64,000 nt of DNA, taken from Lachnospiraceae bacterium. GTDB lineage: Bacteria; Bacillota; Clostridia; Lachnospirales; Lachnospiraceae. The stretch lies in NCBI GenBank assembly GCA_022796795.1, contig JAAWJI010000001.1, positions 1 to 64,000 on the forward strand, read 5' to 3'. Positions 17,391-26,355 of this stretch are shown one piece after another. Numbering within the stretch: position 1 is the first letter of the stretch; the number at the start of each line of letters is the position of its first letter. The notes beneath the pieces were generated by a model. It was not told the origin of the DNA and ran no database searches. It saw only the letters and a program-made list of their open reading frames with translations. The position numbers and the translations under genes are program-made.

Positions 17391-18818
17391 ATGAAAAATG
17401 TTGGAAAGGCGGTCTGCTTTTTAGGTCTGCTTCTCTTGATGCTTATGGGGTGTTCCCGGATTTTGCAGTTTAAATACATAGACGGTCTGTATCACATGAA
17501 GACCTTTTATGAGCTGGAGGAGGATTCTCTGGATGTGTTGGTTCTGGGAAGCAGCCATGCCTATGAGGATATTAACCCGGCGGTTTTGTGGAAAGAGCAG
17601 GGAATTGCCGCCTATGACCTGTGTGGCAGTATCCAGCCCATGTGGAATACCTATTATTACCTGAAGGAGGCCTTAAAAACCCAGACCCCCAGATTGGTTA
17701 TTCTGGAGGCTTATTGTGTGAGCCTGGATCTGGATTATATAGACGAGGGCAGAATTGTAAAGAATTATTATGGGCTGCACTGGTCAAAGGATAAGCTTGA
17801 GGCAGCCATGGAGAGCGTGCCAAAAGAGCAGTGGGGAGAATTCCTTCCGGAATGGGTACGGTATCATAACCGGTATCAGGAGCTGGGAAAAGAGGATTTT
17901 CTCCCCTATCTGGGACAAAATAATGTATATAGAAACTGGAAGGGGTTTGGCGGAAACTGCGCTTTTATGGAGACGGCGGAGCTGGCAGATTTTTATACAG
18001 AGGAAGAGTATCCCCTCCATGAAAAGGCAGAGCGCTACTACCGGAAAATTATAGAACTGACTCAAAGGGAGGAGATTCCGCTTCTAATCGTAGTTTCCCC
18101 TTATGTGGGAATTGAGCAGGAGGAGTTTGGAAAATATAACCAGGCGGAACGGATTGCGGAGGAATACGGGGTTCCTTTTGTTAATTATAATCTTCTGACA
18201 GAGGAAATAGGGCTGGATTTTGCCCTGGATTCCGCGGACAGCGGACACTTGAATCATCTGGGCAGCGCCAAGTTTACCAGTTATCTGGGGAAATATATCA
18301 GCGAAAGCTATACCCTGCCGGATCACCGGGGAGATGAGGCCTATTCGTCCTGGGAAATCAATGCGCTCTGCACAGAGCAGGAGGTGTATAACCAGCGTCT
18401 GACAGAGGTGTATGGACTTCGCAATTATATTCCCAAGCTGAATATGGAGAATTACACCATACTCTTTTCTGTGACAGGAGAGCTTACGCCAGAGCAGATG
18501 GAAGCCTTAAAGGATATGGCGGCAAACCTGGGAATCGACAGGGAAACCTGTGAACAGGGTGGAACCTGGGTAAAGAAGCAGGGAGATTTTGTATTCCACT
18601 CTGCTGGTATGGAGGAGTACCTGTGGCATGAGGAGACAGCTGTCAGCGATCTGGCGGTGAAGGGGATTTCCGGGACAGAGGCAGAGCTGTATTATGGCCC
18701 AAAGCAGTACAATAAGGTGGAAACAGGAGTGAATATTCTGGTATATGACAGCGTGACGGAGACTTTGGTGGATGCGGTGGGCTTTGACGCGGAGCTGGAG
18801 TGGCAGGGGGTACGATAG
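17391..18818 (+). CDS. SGNH-type acyl esterase/transferase lipoprotein, partner of the MBOAT protein
   Basis: This 475-residue protein begins with a lipoprotein signal (LMLMGC, Cys21). GSSHAY at residues 53-58 is a block-I nucleophile motif like that of AlgJ/AlgX/DltD-type proteins, and DSGHLNHLG near 282-290 gives the block-V Asp/His. Family knowledge: MBOAT plus SGNH pairs accept an acyl group on the outer face and place it on a glycan. The C-terminal 170 residues have no recognised domain. A 7-base inverted repeat (18818-18824 / 18848-18854) follows the stop but lacks a T run. Confidence 0.8.
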   Translation: MKNVGKAVCFLGLLLLMLMGCSRILQFKYIDGLYHMKTFYELEEDSLDVLVLGSSHAYEDINPAVLWKEQGIAAYDLCGSIQPMWNTYYYLKEALKTQTPRLVILEAYCVSLDLDYIDEGRIVKNYYGLHWSKDKLEAAMESVPKEQWGEFLPEWVRYHNRYQELGKEDFLPYLGQNNVYRNWKGFGGNCAFMETAELADFYTEEEYPLHEKAERYYRKIIELTQREEIPLLIVVSPYVGIEQEEFGKYNQAERIAEEYGVPFVNYNLLTEEIGLDFALDSADSGHLNHLGSAKFTSYLGKYISESYTLPDHRGDEAYSSWEINALCTEQEVYNQRLTEVYGLRNYIPKLNMENYTILFSVTGELTPEQMEALKDMAANLGIDRETCEQGGTWVKKQGDFVFHSAGMEEYLWHEETAVSDLAVKGISGTEAELYYGPKQYNKVETGVNILVYDSVTETLVDAVGFDAELEWQGVR

Positions 18819-18867
18819 CGCCGGACTTATAACAAAAGATGAACATGCCGGCGCATTTGCTGCCTGT

Positions 18868-18896
18868 TTGCAGATCTATTTTCTTTATGTTACAAT
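18868..18896 (+). promoter_or_regulatory. promoter of the 19015-24912 gene group
   Basis: TTGCAG (18868-18873), a 17-base spacer and TACAAT (18891-18896). The leader to ATG 19015 is about 110 bases. Confidence 0.6.
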
Positions 18897-19014
18897 ATCT
18901 GGGAGAATATTAGGATTGTTAGAACTGTAAAGTGTGGAACAATTTGTTTATGAGAGGAAACAATATATCTTTTTGTCTCAATGTTTGAGTGAAATAGAAC
19001 TTAGGAGCTTTCAT

Positions 19015-20220
19015 ATGAAGGAAAAGTTATCCAGAATCTTGCTGGTTCACAATTACTACCAGATTCCGGGCGGTGAGGATACCGTTGTGCAGAATGAGAA
19101 GCAGCTGCTGGAGGAGCATGGGCATACGGTCTTTGTTTATAAAAGGGAAAATCAGGAAATCCATAGCTTTTCTAAGGTGAGAAAGCTTGGGCTTTTTTTT
19201 GAAAGTATTTTTTCCTGGCGAACCTACAGGGAAGTAAAAAGCCTGCTCCAAAGGGAGCGGATCGATGTGGTTCATGTGCACAATACCTTAAGCCTGATCA
19301 GCCCTTCCGTGTATTACGCAGCTTTGGATTGCGGAATTCCTGCAGTCCAGACCGTTCACAATTACCGTCTGCTTTGTCCGGCGGCTACGCTTGTAAAGAG
19401 GGGGAAGATTTGTGAAGATTGTTTGCAGCGCGGGCTGTCCTGTGCAGTAAAGGGCAGATGCTATCGTGGTTCTCTGGCTCAGACCCTGGTGAGCGTGCTG
19501 ATTTTAAAGGTACATCGCCTGCTGGGAACCTACAGGAAGATTTATTATATCTGTCTCACTGATTTTAACCGTAAAAAGCTTCTCCAGATCAATGAACGGG
19601 GATGTCGGCAGATCTGGCCGGAGCATGTCTATGTGAAGAGTAATTTTGTATGGCCGGGAGAAGCTGCCTGTGAACTGCCGCGCAAGGACCAATTTTTGTA
19701 TGTGGGAAGGCTGGATGACATCAAAGGAATCCGGACGCTTGTGGAGGCCTGGCGGGAAATGGGGGATAAGGAGCTTCTGATCTGTGGAAGCGGGCCTTCG
19801 GAGGCCTGGGTGAAGGGCTACCTGGAGTGGCATCACAGGAAGCAGGTGAAGCTTCTGGGTCAGGTAAGCCATGAGCAGGTGCAAAAGCTTTTGCGTGAGT
19901 CAAGGGCGCTGATTATGCCTACCCAGTGGTATGAAGGACAGCCCATGATCATCCTGGAGAGCTACGCTGCAGGGACGCCGGTGATCGGAAGCCGTATGGG
20001 AAATGTAAAGGACATGATCAAAGAAGGAATCACCGGAATTACGGTTGCTCCAGGTTCACCGGAGCAGCTGCGGGAGGCGATTTTGCAGCTTCCGGAATTT
20101 GACGCCGCCGTGATCCGCAGGCATTTTGAGATCTATTACGATCCGGAAAAGAATTATGCGCAGCTGGCGGAGATATACCAAAAGGTGATCGAAAAGACAA
20201 ATAGCAGGAGAGGAAAATGA
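19015..20220 (+). CDS. GT4 glycosyltransferase
   Basis: This 401-residue GT-B enzyme starts with ILLVHNYYQIPGGEDTVV, the N-terminal motif of a common GT4 clade, and has VVHVHNTLSLISPSVYYAA and VQTVHNYRLLCPAA. Its C-terminal half has FLYVGRLDDIKGIRTLVEAW and MPTQWYEGQPMIILESYAAGTPVIGS, the donor-binding site. A Cys-rich segment (GKICEDCLQRGLSCAVKGRC, about 122-141) is typical of this clade. TTAGGAG before ATG 19015 decides the start over a GTG at 18934. The stop overlaps the next ATG (ATGA). Confidence 0.88.
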   Translation: MKEKLSRILLVHNYYQIPGGEDTVVQNEKQLLEEHGHTVFVYKRENQEIHSFSKVRKLGLFFESIFSWRTYREVKSLLQRERIDVVHVHNTLSLISPSVYYAALDCGIPAVQTVHNYRLLCPAATLVKRGKICEDCLQRGLSCAVKGRCYRGSLAQTLVSVLILKVHRLLGTYRKIYYICLTDFNRKKLLQINERGCRQIWPEHVYVKSNFVWPGEAACELPRKDQFLYVGRLDDIKGIRTLVEAWREMGDKELLICGSGPSEAWVKGYLEWHHRKQVKLLGQVSHEQVQKLLRESRALIMPTQWYEGQPMIILESYAAGTPVIGSRMGNVKDMIKEGITGITVAPGSPEQLREAILQLPEFDAAVIRRHFEIYYDPEKNYAQLAEIYQKVIEKTNSRRGK

Positions 20221-21188
20221 GCCGGATACTCGGGATTTTTACATGCTTTAACAGAAAAGAGAAAACCCTTAAGTGCCTGCAAAGTCTGCAGAGCGGAAAT
20301 CCCAATCTGGATTTTCATTTCCTGGCGGTGGATGATAAGAGTACGGATGGAACGGCAGACGCTTTGGCTGCGTTGCCGCAGGTGACGTTGATCTCTGGTT
20401 CGGGAAACCTGTATTATACGGGCGGTATGCGTATAGGGATTCAGGAGGCCAGAAAGCTTTCGGAAGCTTACGACTATGTCCTGCTTTTCAATGATGATGT
20501 GGAATTTTATTCCCATGCGATTGAAAGATTGGCGAATCTGGGAGAGTACAGAGGGAAGAGATCAGGAGAACAGGCTGCTTTACGGCAGACAGGCCCAGTG
20601 ACAGAGAAAAAGCAGGCAGACGCAAAGAAAGGCAGAAAGACAGGCGGACGGCAGACGGACATGAAGGCAGGGACAGGCCGACCGATAAGAAGCGACAACA
20701 ACAGGATCTGGGTGGGGGCTACCTGTGACCGGCAGGGACGCCTGTCCTATGGAGGTATCCGAAAAAAATCCAGGTTTCGTCCCTCCTTTCAGATCCTCAT
20801 GGCAGAAGAGGGCAAACAGGCTCTCTGCCATACCTTCAATGCCAACTGTGTGCTGATCCCCTGGGAGATTTTCCGGACAGGCCCGGACATGGACGAGCAT
20901 TTCCGCCATTCTCTGGGTGATTTTGACTACGGGCTTCAGCTTTGGAAGCAGGGAAATGAGATTGCAGTATCGGATTTCTTTGTGGGAATCTGTGAGGATA
21001 ATCCGCCGGATGGAACCTGGAGGGATACCCGCCTTTCCCGCAGGGAAAGGTTTCGGTTAAAGGAACAGCCCAAAGGTCTGCCTGCGGGAGAATGGTTTTA
21101 CTTTATCCATAAATACTTTGGATTTTTCAGCGCCTGCGTTTATACAGCAGTGCCGTATGTGAAGATTTTACTGGGGAGGCCTACATGA
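20217..21188 (+). CDS. GT2 glycosyltransferase with a basic low-complexity insertion
   Basis: This 323-residue rhamnosyltransferase-like GT2 starts ILGIFTCFNRKEKTLKCLQSL, with FLAVDDKSTDGTADAL (about 37-52), the NLYYTGGMRIGI region and LLFNDDVEF (about 91-99) as the DXD-type site. Between about residues 110 and 160 there is an unusual Lys/Arg/Gln/Gly-rich stretch coded by purine-rich short repeats (20560-20690), after which the normal IWVGATCDRQGRLSYGG resumes. The reading frame stays open, so the enzyme may still work with this loop. It overlaps both neighbours by 4 bases, so it is translationally coupled. Confidence 0.82.
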   Translation: MSRILGIFTCFNRKEKTLKCLQSLQSGNPNLDFHFLAVDDKSTDGTADALAALPQVTLISGSGNLYYTGGMRIGIQEARKLSEAYDYVLLFNDDVEFYSHAIERLANLGEYRGKRSGEQAALRQTGPVTEKKQADAKKGRKTGGRQTDMKAGTGRPIRSDNNRIWVGATCDRQGRLSYGGIRKKSRFRPSFQILMAEEGKQALCHTFNANCVLIPWEIFRTGPDMDEHFRHSLGDFDYGLQLWKQGNEIAVSDFFVGICEDNPPDGTWRDTRLSRRERFRLKEQPKGLPAGEWFYFIHKYFGFFSACVYTAVPYVKILLGRPT

Positions 21189-21856
21189 AGAGGTTGAAGC
21201 TATTTTTAGAACAGCACCACGGATTTTTGCGGTGGCTGGCCGGATTATACCGAATTCTCTTCGGCTGCCGGAAAAAGATCCGGGGCAGGGATAACCGGAT
21301 TTTACTGGGCGGCGGTTTTCTGAGGAAGAGCCGGATTCAGGTAAACGGAGACGACAATCAGATTGAGATTGAGGATCTGTGCGTGCTGGAAAACTGCCGG
21401 ATCTATGTGGCAGGCAGCCACAACCGGATTCGCATTGGAAGAGAGTGCCGTCTCACAGGGCTGGAGCTTTGGCTTGAGGATAACGGAAATCAGGTAGTGA
21501 TAGGAAATAATACCCGGGTCACGGGAAGAAGCCATATGGCGGTGACGGAAGGAACCAGGCTTTCCCTGGGTTCCCGTTGCCTGCTGGCTAGTGAAATTAC
21601 CGTGCGCACCGGGGACAGCCATTCCCTGCTGGATGGGGAAGGGAAGCGGTGCAATCCGGCGGCGGATGTGACCATAGGAGATCATGTATGGATTGGCGAC
21701 GGAGCCGTGATCCTGAAAGGGGTTACTCTGGGGGCGGACTGTGTCATCGGAGCCAGGGCGGTAGTGACTCGCGCCGTGCCGGAGCGTGCAGCGGCAGCGG
21801 GAAATCCGGCAAGGATTGTAAAGGAAGATATTACCTGGGAGAGTGAGAGGATTTAA
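21185..21856 (+). CDS. left-handed beta-helix (hexapeptide) acyltransferase
   Basis: This 223-residue protein has repeated [LIV]-G-x-x hexapeptides across its length: NQIEIEDLCVLENCRI, NRIRIGRECRL, NQVVIGNNTRV, and the C-terminal set VTIGDHVWIGDGAVILKGVTLGADCVIGARAVVTRAV. The end AAAGNPARIVKEDI is typical of O-acetyltransferases of the NodL/LacA/CysE fold. It starts inside the GT2 stop (4-base overlap). The likely role is O-acetylation of a sugar in the repeat unit or of a lipid-linked intermediate. Confidence 0.87.
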   Translation: MKRLKLFLEQHHGFLRWLAGLYRILFGCRKKIRGRDNRILLGGGFLRKSRIQVNGDDNQIEIEDLCVLENCRIYVAGSHNRIRIGRECRLTGLELWLEDNGNQVVIGNNTRVTGRSHMAVTEGTRLSLGSRCLLASEITVRTGDSHSLLDGEGKRCNPAADVTIGDHVWIGDGAVILKGVTLGADCVIGARAVVTRAVPERAAAAGNPARIVKEDITWESERI

Positions 21857-21862
21857 ACAGAG

Positions 21863-23137
21863 ATGAAGCTTTTATGGTTGTGCAACATTATGCTTCCCAG
21901 AATTGCAAAGTCATTGTCCATGCCCTATCGGAGTACCAATGGGTGGCTTACCGGGCTGTCTGAGGAGCTGCTGGGACAGGAAGCTGTGGAGTTTATGGTA
22001 TCCTTTCCCGTGACGTCTCAGGACACGCCTCTGGAGGGAGAGGCGGAAGGGCTGGCATATTATGGATTTCCCTGGTCCGGCCGGGATTATTCTTATCAGG
22101 GGAAGACAGAGGAATATTTTGTGTCTCTGTTGGAACGAATTCAGCCGGAGGTCATCCACATTTTCGGGACAGAGTTTCCTCATACTCTGGCCATGGTCCG
22201 AGCCTGTGAGAGGACCAGTATGCTTTCCAGAGCGGTGATCAGTATCCAGGGGTTGGTTTCTGTCTACGCGGAGCATTTTCTGGCGGATCTTCCAGAACAG
22301 GTGGTTCACTCCTACACGCTGCGGGATTTTTTAAAGCGGGATAATATTCTCCAGGCCCGGGAGAGTTACCGCAGGAGGGGACAGCAGGAACAGGAGGCTT
22401 TGCAGAAGGTATCCCATGTAATCGGAAGAACGGACTGGGATCAGGCCTGCGTGGAGCAGCTGCACCCAGGAGTGCAGTATCATTTCTGCAATGAGACGCT
22501 GCGAAGCTCTTTTTATGAGCATGTGTGGAGTCTGGAAGCATGTGAGCGCCATTCCATTTTTGTGAGCCAGTGGGGATATCCCATTAAGGGATTTCACAAG
22601 CTTTTGGAGGCGCTGCCTCAGTTGATCCGGGAGTTTCCGGATGTACGGGTATACACCACAGGGGACAGTCCTCTGGAACGGAAGGGATGGAAGGATCGGC
22701 TGCGGCAGAATTCCTATCAGAAATATGTGAAGGAGCTGATTGGGAAATACCGGCTGGAGGATTATGTGGTCTTTCTGGGCGGAGAACTGGACGAGGAGCG
22801 GATGCGGGAGGCATTTTTGCGTTCCCATGTATTTTTATCGCCCTCCTCCATTGAGAATTCCCCTAATTCTCTGGGAGAGGCCATGCTGCTGGGAGTTCCC
22901 TGCGTGTCGTCGGATGTGGGGGGAGTGAAAAATATGCTGGTTCACGGGGAGGAAGGATTTTTGTATCCTTTTGAGGAGCAGTATATGATTGCATATTATA
23001 TCGGCCGTATTTTTCAGGAGGAGGGGCTTGCTTTGGCCTTTTCTCAGGCGGGGCGGGAACATGCAAGGAAGACCCATGATCCGAAGAGAAATCTGGGGAA
23101 TTTGATGGGGATTTATGGGACTGTCAGCGAAGCATAG
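21863..23137 (+). CDS. GT4 family glycosyltransferase
   Basis: This 424-residue GT-B protein starts MKLLWLCNIMLPRIAKSL. The middle has PEVIHIFGTEFPHTLAMV. The donor domain shows IFVSQWGYPIKGFHKLLEALPQL (about 232-254), VVFLGGELDEERMREAF and LSPSSIENSPNSLGEAMLLGVPCVSSDVGG (about 325-354) with the GT4 Glu residues. It begins 6 bases after the acyltransferase stop, in the same operon. Acceptor and donor cannot be named. Confidence 0.85.
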   Translation: MKLLWLCNIMLPRIAKSLSMPYRSTNGWLTGLSEELLGQEAVEFMVSFPVTSQDTPLEGEAEGLAYYGFPWSGRDYSYQGKTEEYFVSLLERIQPEVIHIFGTEFPHTLAMVRACERTSMLSRAVISIQGLVSVYAEHFLADLPEQVVHSYTLRDFLKRDNILQARESYRRRGQQEQEALQKVSHVIGRTDWDQACVEQLHPGVQYHFCNETLRSSFYEHVWSLEACERHSIFVSQWGYPIKGFHKLLEALPQLIREFPDVRVYTTGDSPLERKGWKDRLRQNSYQKYVKELIGKYRLEDYVVFLGGELDEERMREAFLRSHVFLSPSSIENSPNSLGEAMLLGVPCVSSDVGGVKNMLVHGEEGFLYPFEEQYMIAYYIGRIFQEEGLALAFSQAGREHARKTHDPKRNLGNLMGIYGTVSEA

Positions 23138-23175
23138 CAGAGTTATAAATAACAAAAGGGATATGGTGTGGTAAG

Positions 23176-24912
23176 ATGTTAAAAAAGCTAATGTTTATAT
23201 TTGATAGGCGGGAAAAACGCAAAATTGTAAAGGTGACATTTTTGATTATAATCGGGGCCTTTTTTGAGCTACTTGGAGTGTCGATTATCATGCCGTTTAT
23301 CAATGCGGTTATGTACCCGGATCAAATTATGGAAATGCCTTATATGGGCGAAATCTGTAAGCTGCTCCATATTACACAGGCAAATCAGCTGATTGTGGGG
23401 ATTGCCATATCCATTACCCTTATATACGTACTGAAAAACGGAATTGCCTTATTGCTGGCAGATCAGCAATATAAGTTTTCCTATTACGGCAGGCAGCGGT
23501 TAAAAAATCGGATGATGCGGTGCTACTTAATGCAGGATTACAGCTTTCATCAGGAGCACAACAGTGCGGATTTAATGCGTAATATAACCAATGATACGGA
23601 TATGTTGTATGAGACTGTATTAAATATTCTTCAGATGGCGTCGGAACTTTGCGTCTGTCTGGTTTTGATTACCTTCCTTCTGGTTCGGGATTTGGGAGTT
23701 ACCATTGGAGTGTCTATATGTTTGGGGGTTCTGGTCTTTTATTTTCTGAGAAAGCTTAAGAAAACACTTTCGGAATTGGGACATCAGAGGAGGCAATACA
23801 CAGCGGGCATGACAAAATGTATGCAGCAGGGCTTTGGAGGAATCAAGGAAATTAAGGTTTCCAATAAGGAGGATGTGTTCTGCAAGGATTTTGAAAACAG
23901 TAATTTGCGCTATACAGAAGCCATGCGTAAAAATCTGTTTTATAATGCGGTTCCCAAGCCTATTATAGAAGCAGTGTGTATTGGCAGCATGATGATGATA
24001 ATTGCGTGGAGATTTTATACAGATTCCTATACAGAAAATTTTATTGTGACTCTGGGCGTGTTTGCTATGGCAGCCTTTCGTCTTCTTCCGTCTGCAGGCA
24101 GAATATCCGGATATTTAAGCACCATTGTCTACAATGGAGTGGCTGTGGACATCATTTATAGGGAATTGCAGAAAATTCAGGAGCTCGAGAAAAATATTTT
24201 GTCTCTTGAGGAAGAGAAAACCGGGGATCTATCATTTGAACATGAAATATGTGTGGAAAATATAGACTTTCAATACCCAAATGGAGAGGATCTGGTACTG
24301 GAACAGGTGTCTTTGTCTATTCCCAAAAACAAGTCTGTGGCGTTTATTGGGCCGTCGGGAGCGGGGAAAACCACCATGGTGGATTTGATTTTAGGTGTTT
24401 TGGAGCCCACCAAGGGTATGATTCGAATTGATGAACAGCCATTGCAGGGAAATGTACAGAAATGGCACAGGAAAATCGGATATATTCCCCAGACGATTTA
24501 TATGCTGGACGATTCCATTCGGAATAATGTAAGATTTGAATTGTCAGTGTATGAAGGGGAGGACAAAGATATCTGGGCAGCTTTGGAGGAGGCTCAGTTA
24601 AAGGAATTTGTGGAAGGTCTGGAACATGGGCTGGACACCATAATCGGGGAAGGTGGGACGCGGATTTCCGGAGGTCAACGGCAGCGTCTGGGAATTGCAA
24701 GAGCTTTGTATCGAAAGCCGGATTTACTGGTTCTGGATGAAGCTACCTCTGCGCTGGATACCACAACAGAAGCAGCAGTGATGGAAGCTGTGAAGCTTTT
24801 GAAAGGAAAGAAAACCATTTTGATTATTGCACATAGGCTTTCAACCATTCAGGGCTGTGAGATTGTTTATGAGGTGAAGGGAAAAAAGGCTGTGCGAAAA
24901 AATAGAGAATAG
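23176..24912 (+). CDS. MsbA/PglK-like ABC transporter, permease plus ATPase
   Basis: This 578-residue half-transporter has six membrane helices in the first 320 residues and an ATPase domain: Walker A GPSGAGKTT (about 392-400), signature SGGQRQR (about 498), Walker B LLVLDEATSALD (about 516-527) and the H-loop IIAHRLST. This domain order matches lipid-linked oligosaccharide flippases such as PglK and lipid exporters such as MsbA. Placed at the end of a glycosyltransferase operon, it probably flips a completed lipid-linked glycan. The ribosome site before ATG is weak. It ends next to a hairpin shared with the convergent gene. Confidence 0.87.
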   Translation: MLKKLMFIFDRREKRKIVKVTFLIIIGAFFELLGVSIIMPFINAVMYPDQIMEMPYMGEICKLLHITQANQLIVGIAISITLIYVLKNGIALLLADQQYKFSYYGRQRLKNRMMRCYLMQDYSFHQEHNSADLMRNITNDTDMLYETVLNILQMASELCVCLVLITFLLVRDLGVTIGVSICLGVLVFYFLRKLKKTLSELGHQRRQYTAGMTKCMQQGFGGIKEIKVSNKEDVFCKDFENSNLRYTEAMRKNLFYNAVPKPIIEAVCIGSMMMIIAWRFYTDSYTENFIVTLGVFAMAAFRLLPSAGRISGYLSTIVYNGVAVDIIYRELQKIQELEKNILSLEEEKTGDLSFEHEICVENIDFQYPNGEDLVLEQVSLSIPKNKSVAFIGPSGAGKTTMVDLILGVLEPTKGMIRIDEQPLQGNVQKWHRKIGYIPQTIYMLDDSIRNNVRFELSVYEGEDKDIWAALEEAQLKEFVEGLEHGLDTIIGEGGTRISGGQRQRLGIARALYRKPDLLVLDEATSALDTTTEAAVMEAVKLLKGKKTILIIAHRLSTIQGCEIVYEVKGKKAVRKNRE

Positions 24913-24916
24913 AACA

Positions 24917-24941
24917 AAAGGGCGCTTACCGGGCGCCCTTT
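24917..24941. terminator. convergent (possibly bidirectional) terminator hairpin
   Basis: AAAGGGCGC (24917-24925) pairs perfectly with GCGCCCTTT (24933-24941) around a 7-base loop. On the minus strand a T-rich stretch follows, so it suits the phosphotransferase transcript best; the plus strand lacks a clear T run. The minus-strand stop codon (24926-24928) lies in the loop. Confidence 0.6.
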
Positions 24942-26344
24942 CCCATGACTACAACCCATAGGGTCATCAGAAGGATGCGGATATCAGAGGTCAGAGACCA
25001 GTGATCAATGTATTCCAGATCCAGCTTTACGATCTCTTTGAAATCCGAGATTTCGTTTCGCCCGCTGACCTGCCAAAGCCCGGTCAAGCCTGGCTTTATA
25101 CTGAGCCTTCTGCGATAATACAGTTCGTATTGCTGGAATTCATCAATGGTAGGGGGACGTGTGCCTACAAGACTCATCTGTCCCAGCAGGATGTTGAAAA
25201 ACTGAGGCAGCTCATCCAGGCTGGTTTTTCGGAGAAAGGCGCCTACCTTTGTAATACGGGGATCGTGCTCAAGCTTGAAGATGGGGCCGTTCATCTCATT
25301 CTTTTCCATCAGCTCCTGTTTCCTTTGTTCAGCATCTATATACATGGAACGGAATTTATACAGCTTGAAATATCGCCCGTTTTTCCCCACCCGTTTTTGT
25401 GAAAAGAATATAGGGCCGGGAGAATCAAGCTTAATAGCCAGCGCAAGAAAGGGAGTCAGTATGGCTGTGACGAAAAGTCCAACCATAGCCCCCAGAATAT
25501 CCATAATCCGTTTAATCAGAAGTCTGCGATAGTCAAAGGCATTGGATTCATAGGACAGAACCGTAAAGCCTGCAAAACTCTCAGCTGTTTTGTAGGCCAG
25601 AATATCACTGAAAATATCCAGGTTTACATGAACCGTGACCCCCATGCTCTGGAAAGAGGTGATAATATTTTCCAGCTCCTGATGGGAGTAATCAGGCAGA
25701 TGGATAAAGACCTGGTCTACCAAAGCAGTTTTCATGTATTCATACAAATGCTCCCGGTCAGAGAGCACGGGAATCCCGTGAATACTCTGTCCGATTTGAT
25801 CCGTGTCCAGCAGAATAATTCCCGTGATTTGGAAGCTCCATTCCGGTGACCCCCCGATTTTATTTACAATTTTCTCCACAGCTTGGGAAGTACAAAGAAC
25901 GATAAGCTTATTGCTGTTGGCGCTGTTGCGATAGACAGAGGTGAAAAATTTTTTCAGAAGCAAATGGCCCAGGTAAGTGAAGCACACATTATATAGAAAG
26001 AAATAGAAAAAAACCAACCGGGAGAAATCTTCAAACCGGGTGGCAAAAAGGAAAAAGCCAAGGGTAAGAACCAGAATACAGTTGTATTTGAATACTGCCA
26101 CCAGTTCCACATAGTATCCGCGCCTGAAAAATGCGACGTTCCAGTCAAACAGATAGTGAGCCAGCAGATGGAAAAATAAAATAGACAGAATGGTAGACAG
26201 ATAATCCTCGGAATAGAGAGAGTAGCTGGCAGAGACTCCCCGGGTTAAAATTGCCAGAACATAGGAGAGTAGAATGCAGATACATTCTACTCCCAAAATG
26301 GAATAGTTCTGGATGATTTTTTCTTTTTGACTGAAGTTGGACAT
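24926..26344 (-). CDS. polyprenyl-phosphate sugar-1-phosphate transferase (WbaP/EpsE/CpsE type), initiating enzyme
   Basis: This 472-residue protein has about four or five N-terminal helices, a CoA-binding-like Rossmann domain (LIVLCTSQAVEKIVNKI to IHLPDYSHQELENII), one further helix, and a bacterial sugar transferase domain (from about residue 275): RLLIKRIMDILGA, DSPGPIFFSQKRVGKNG, YKFRSMYIDAE, LRKTSLDELPQFFNIL, MSLVGTRPP and KPGLTGLWQVSGRN. It transfers a sugar-1-phosphate to undecaprenyl phosphate and so starts repeat-unit synthesis. It follows the DUF6056-like gene by 11 bases and has an AGAGGGA site. It is the only initiating transferase seen in the window. Confidence 0.93.
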   Translation of the reverse strand: MSNFSQKEKIIQNYSILGVECICILLSYVLAILTRGVSASYSLYSEDYLSTILSILFFHLLAHYLFDWNVAFFRRGYYVELVAVFKYNCILVLTLGFFLFATRFEDFSRLVFFYFFLYNVCFTYLGHLLLKKFFTSVYRNSANSNKLIVLCTSQAVEKIVNKIGGSPEWSFQITGIILLDTDQIGQSIHGIPVLSDREHLYEYMKTALVDQVFIHLPDYSHQELENIITSFQSMGVTVHVNLDIFSDILAYKTAESFAGFTVLSYESNAFDYRRLLIKRIMDILGAMVGLFVTAILTPFLALAIKLDSPGPIFFSQKRVGKNGRYFKLYKFRSMYIDAEQRKQELMEKNEMNGPIFKLEHDPRITKVGAFLRKTSLDELPQFFNILLGQMSLVGTRPPTIDEFQQYELYYRRRLSIKPGLTGLWQVSGRNEISDFKEIVKLDLEYIDHWSLTSDIRILLMTLWVVVMGKGAR

Positions 26345-26355
26345 AATTTTTCCCT

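Noticed and set aside
18818-18854. GCGCCGG / CCGGCGC inverted repeat as a terminator
   Set aside because: The loop is 23 bases and no T run follows, so termination is doubtful.
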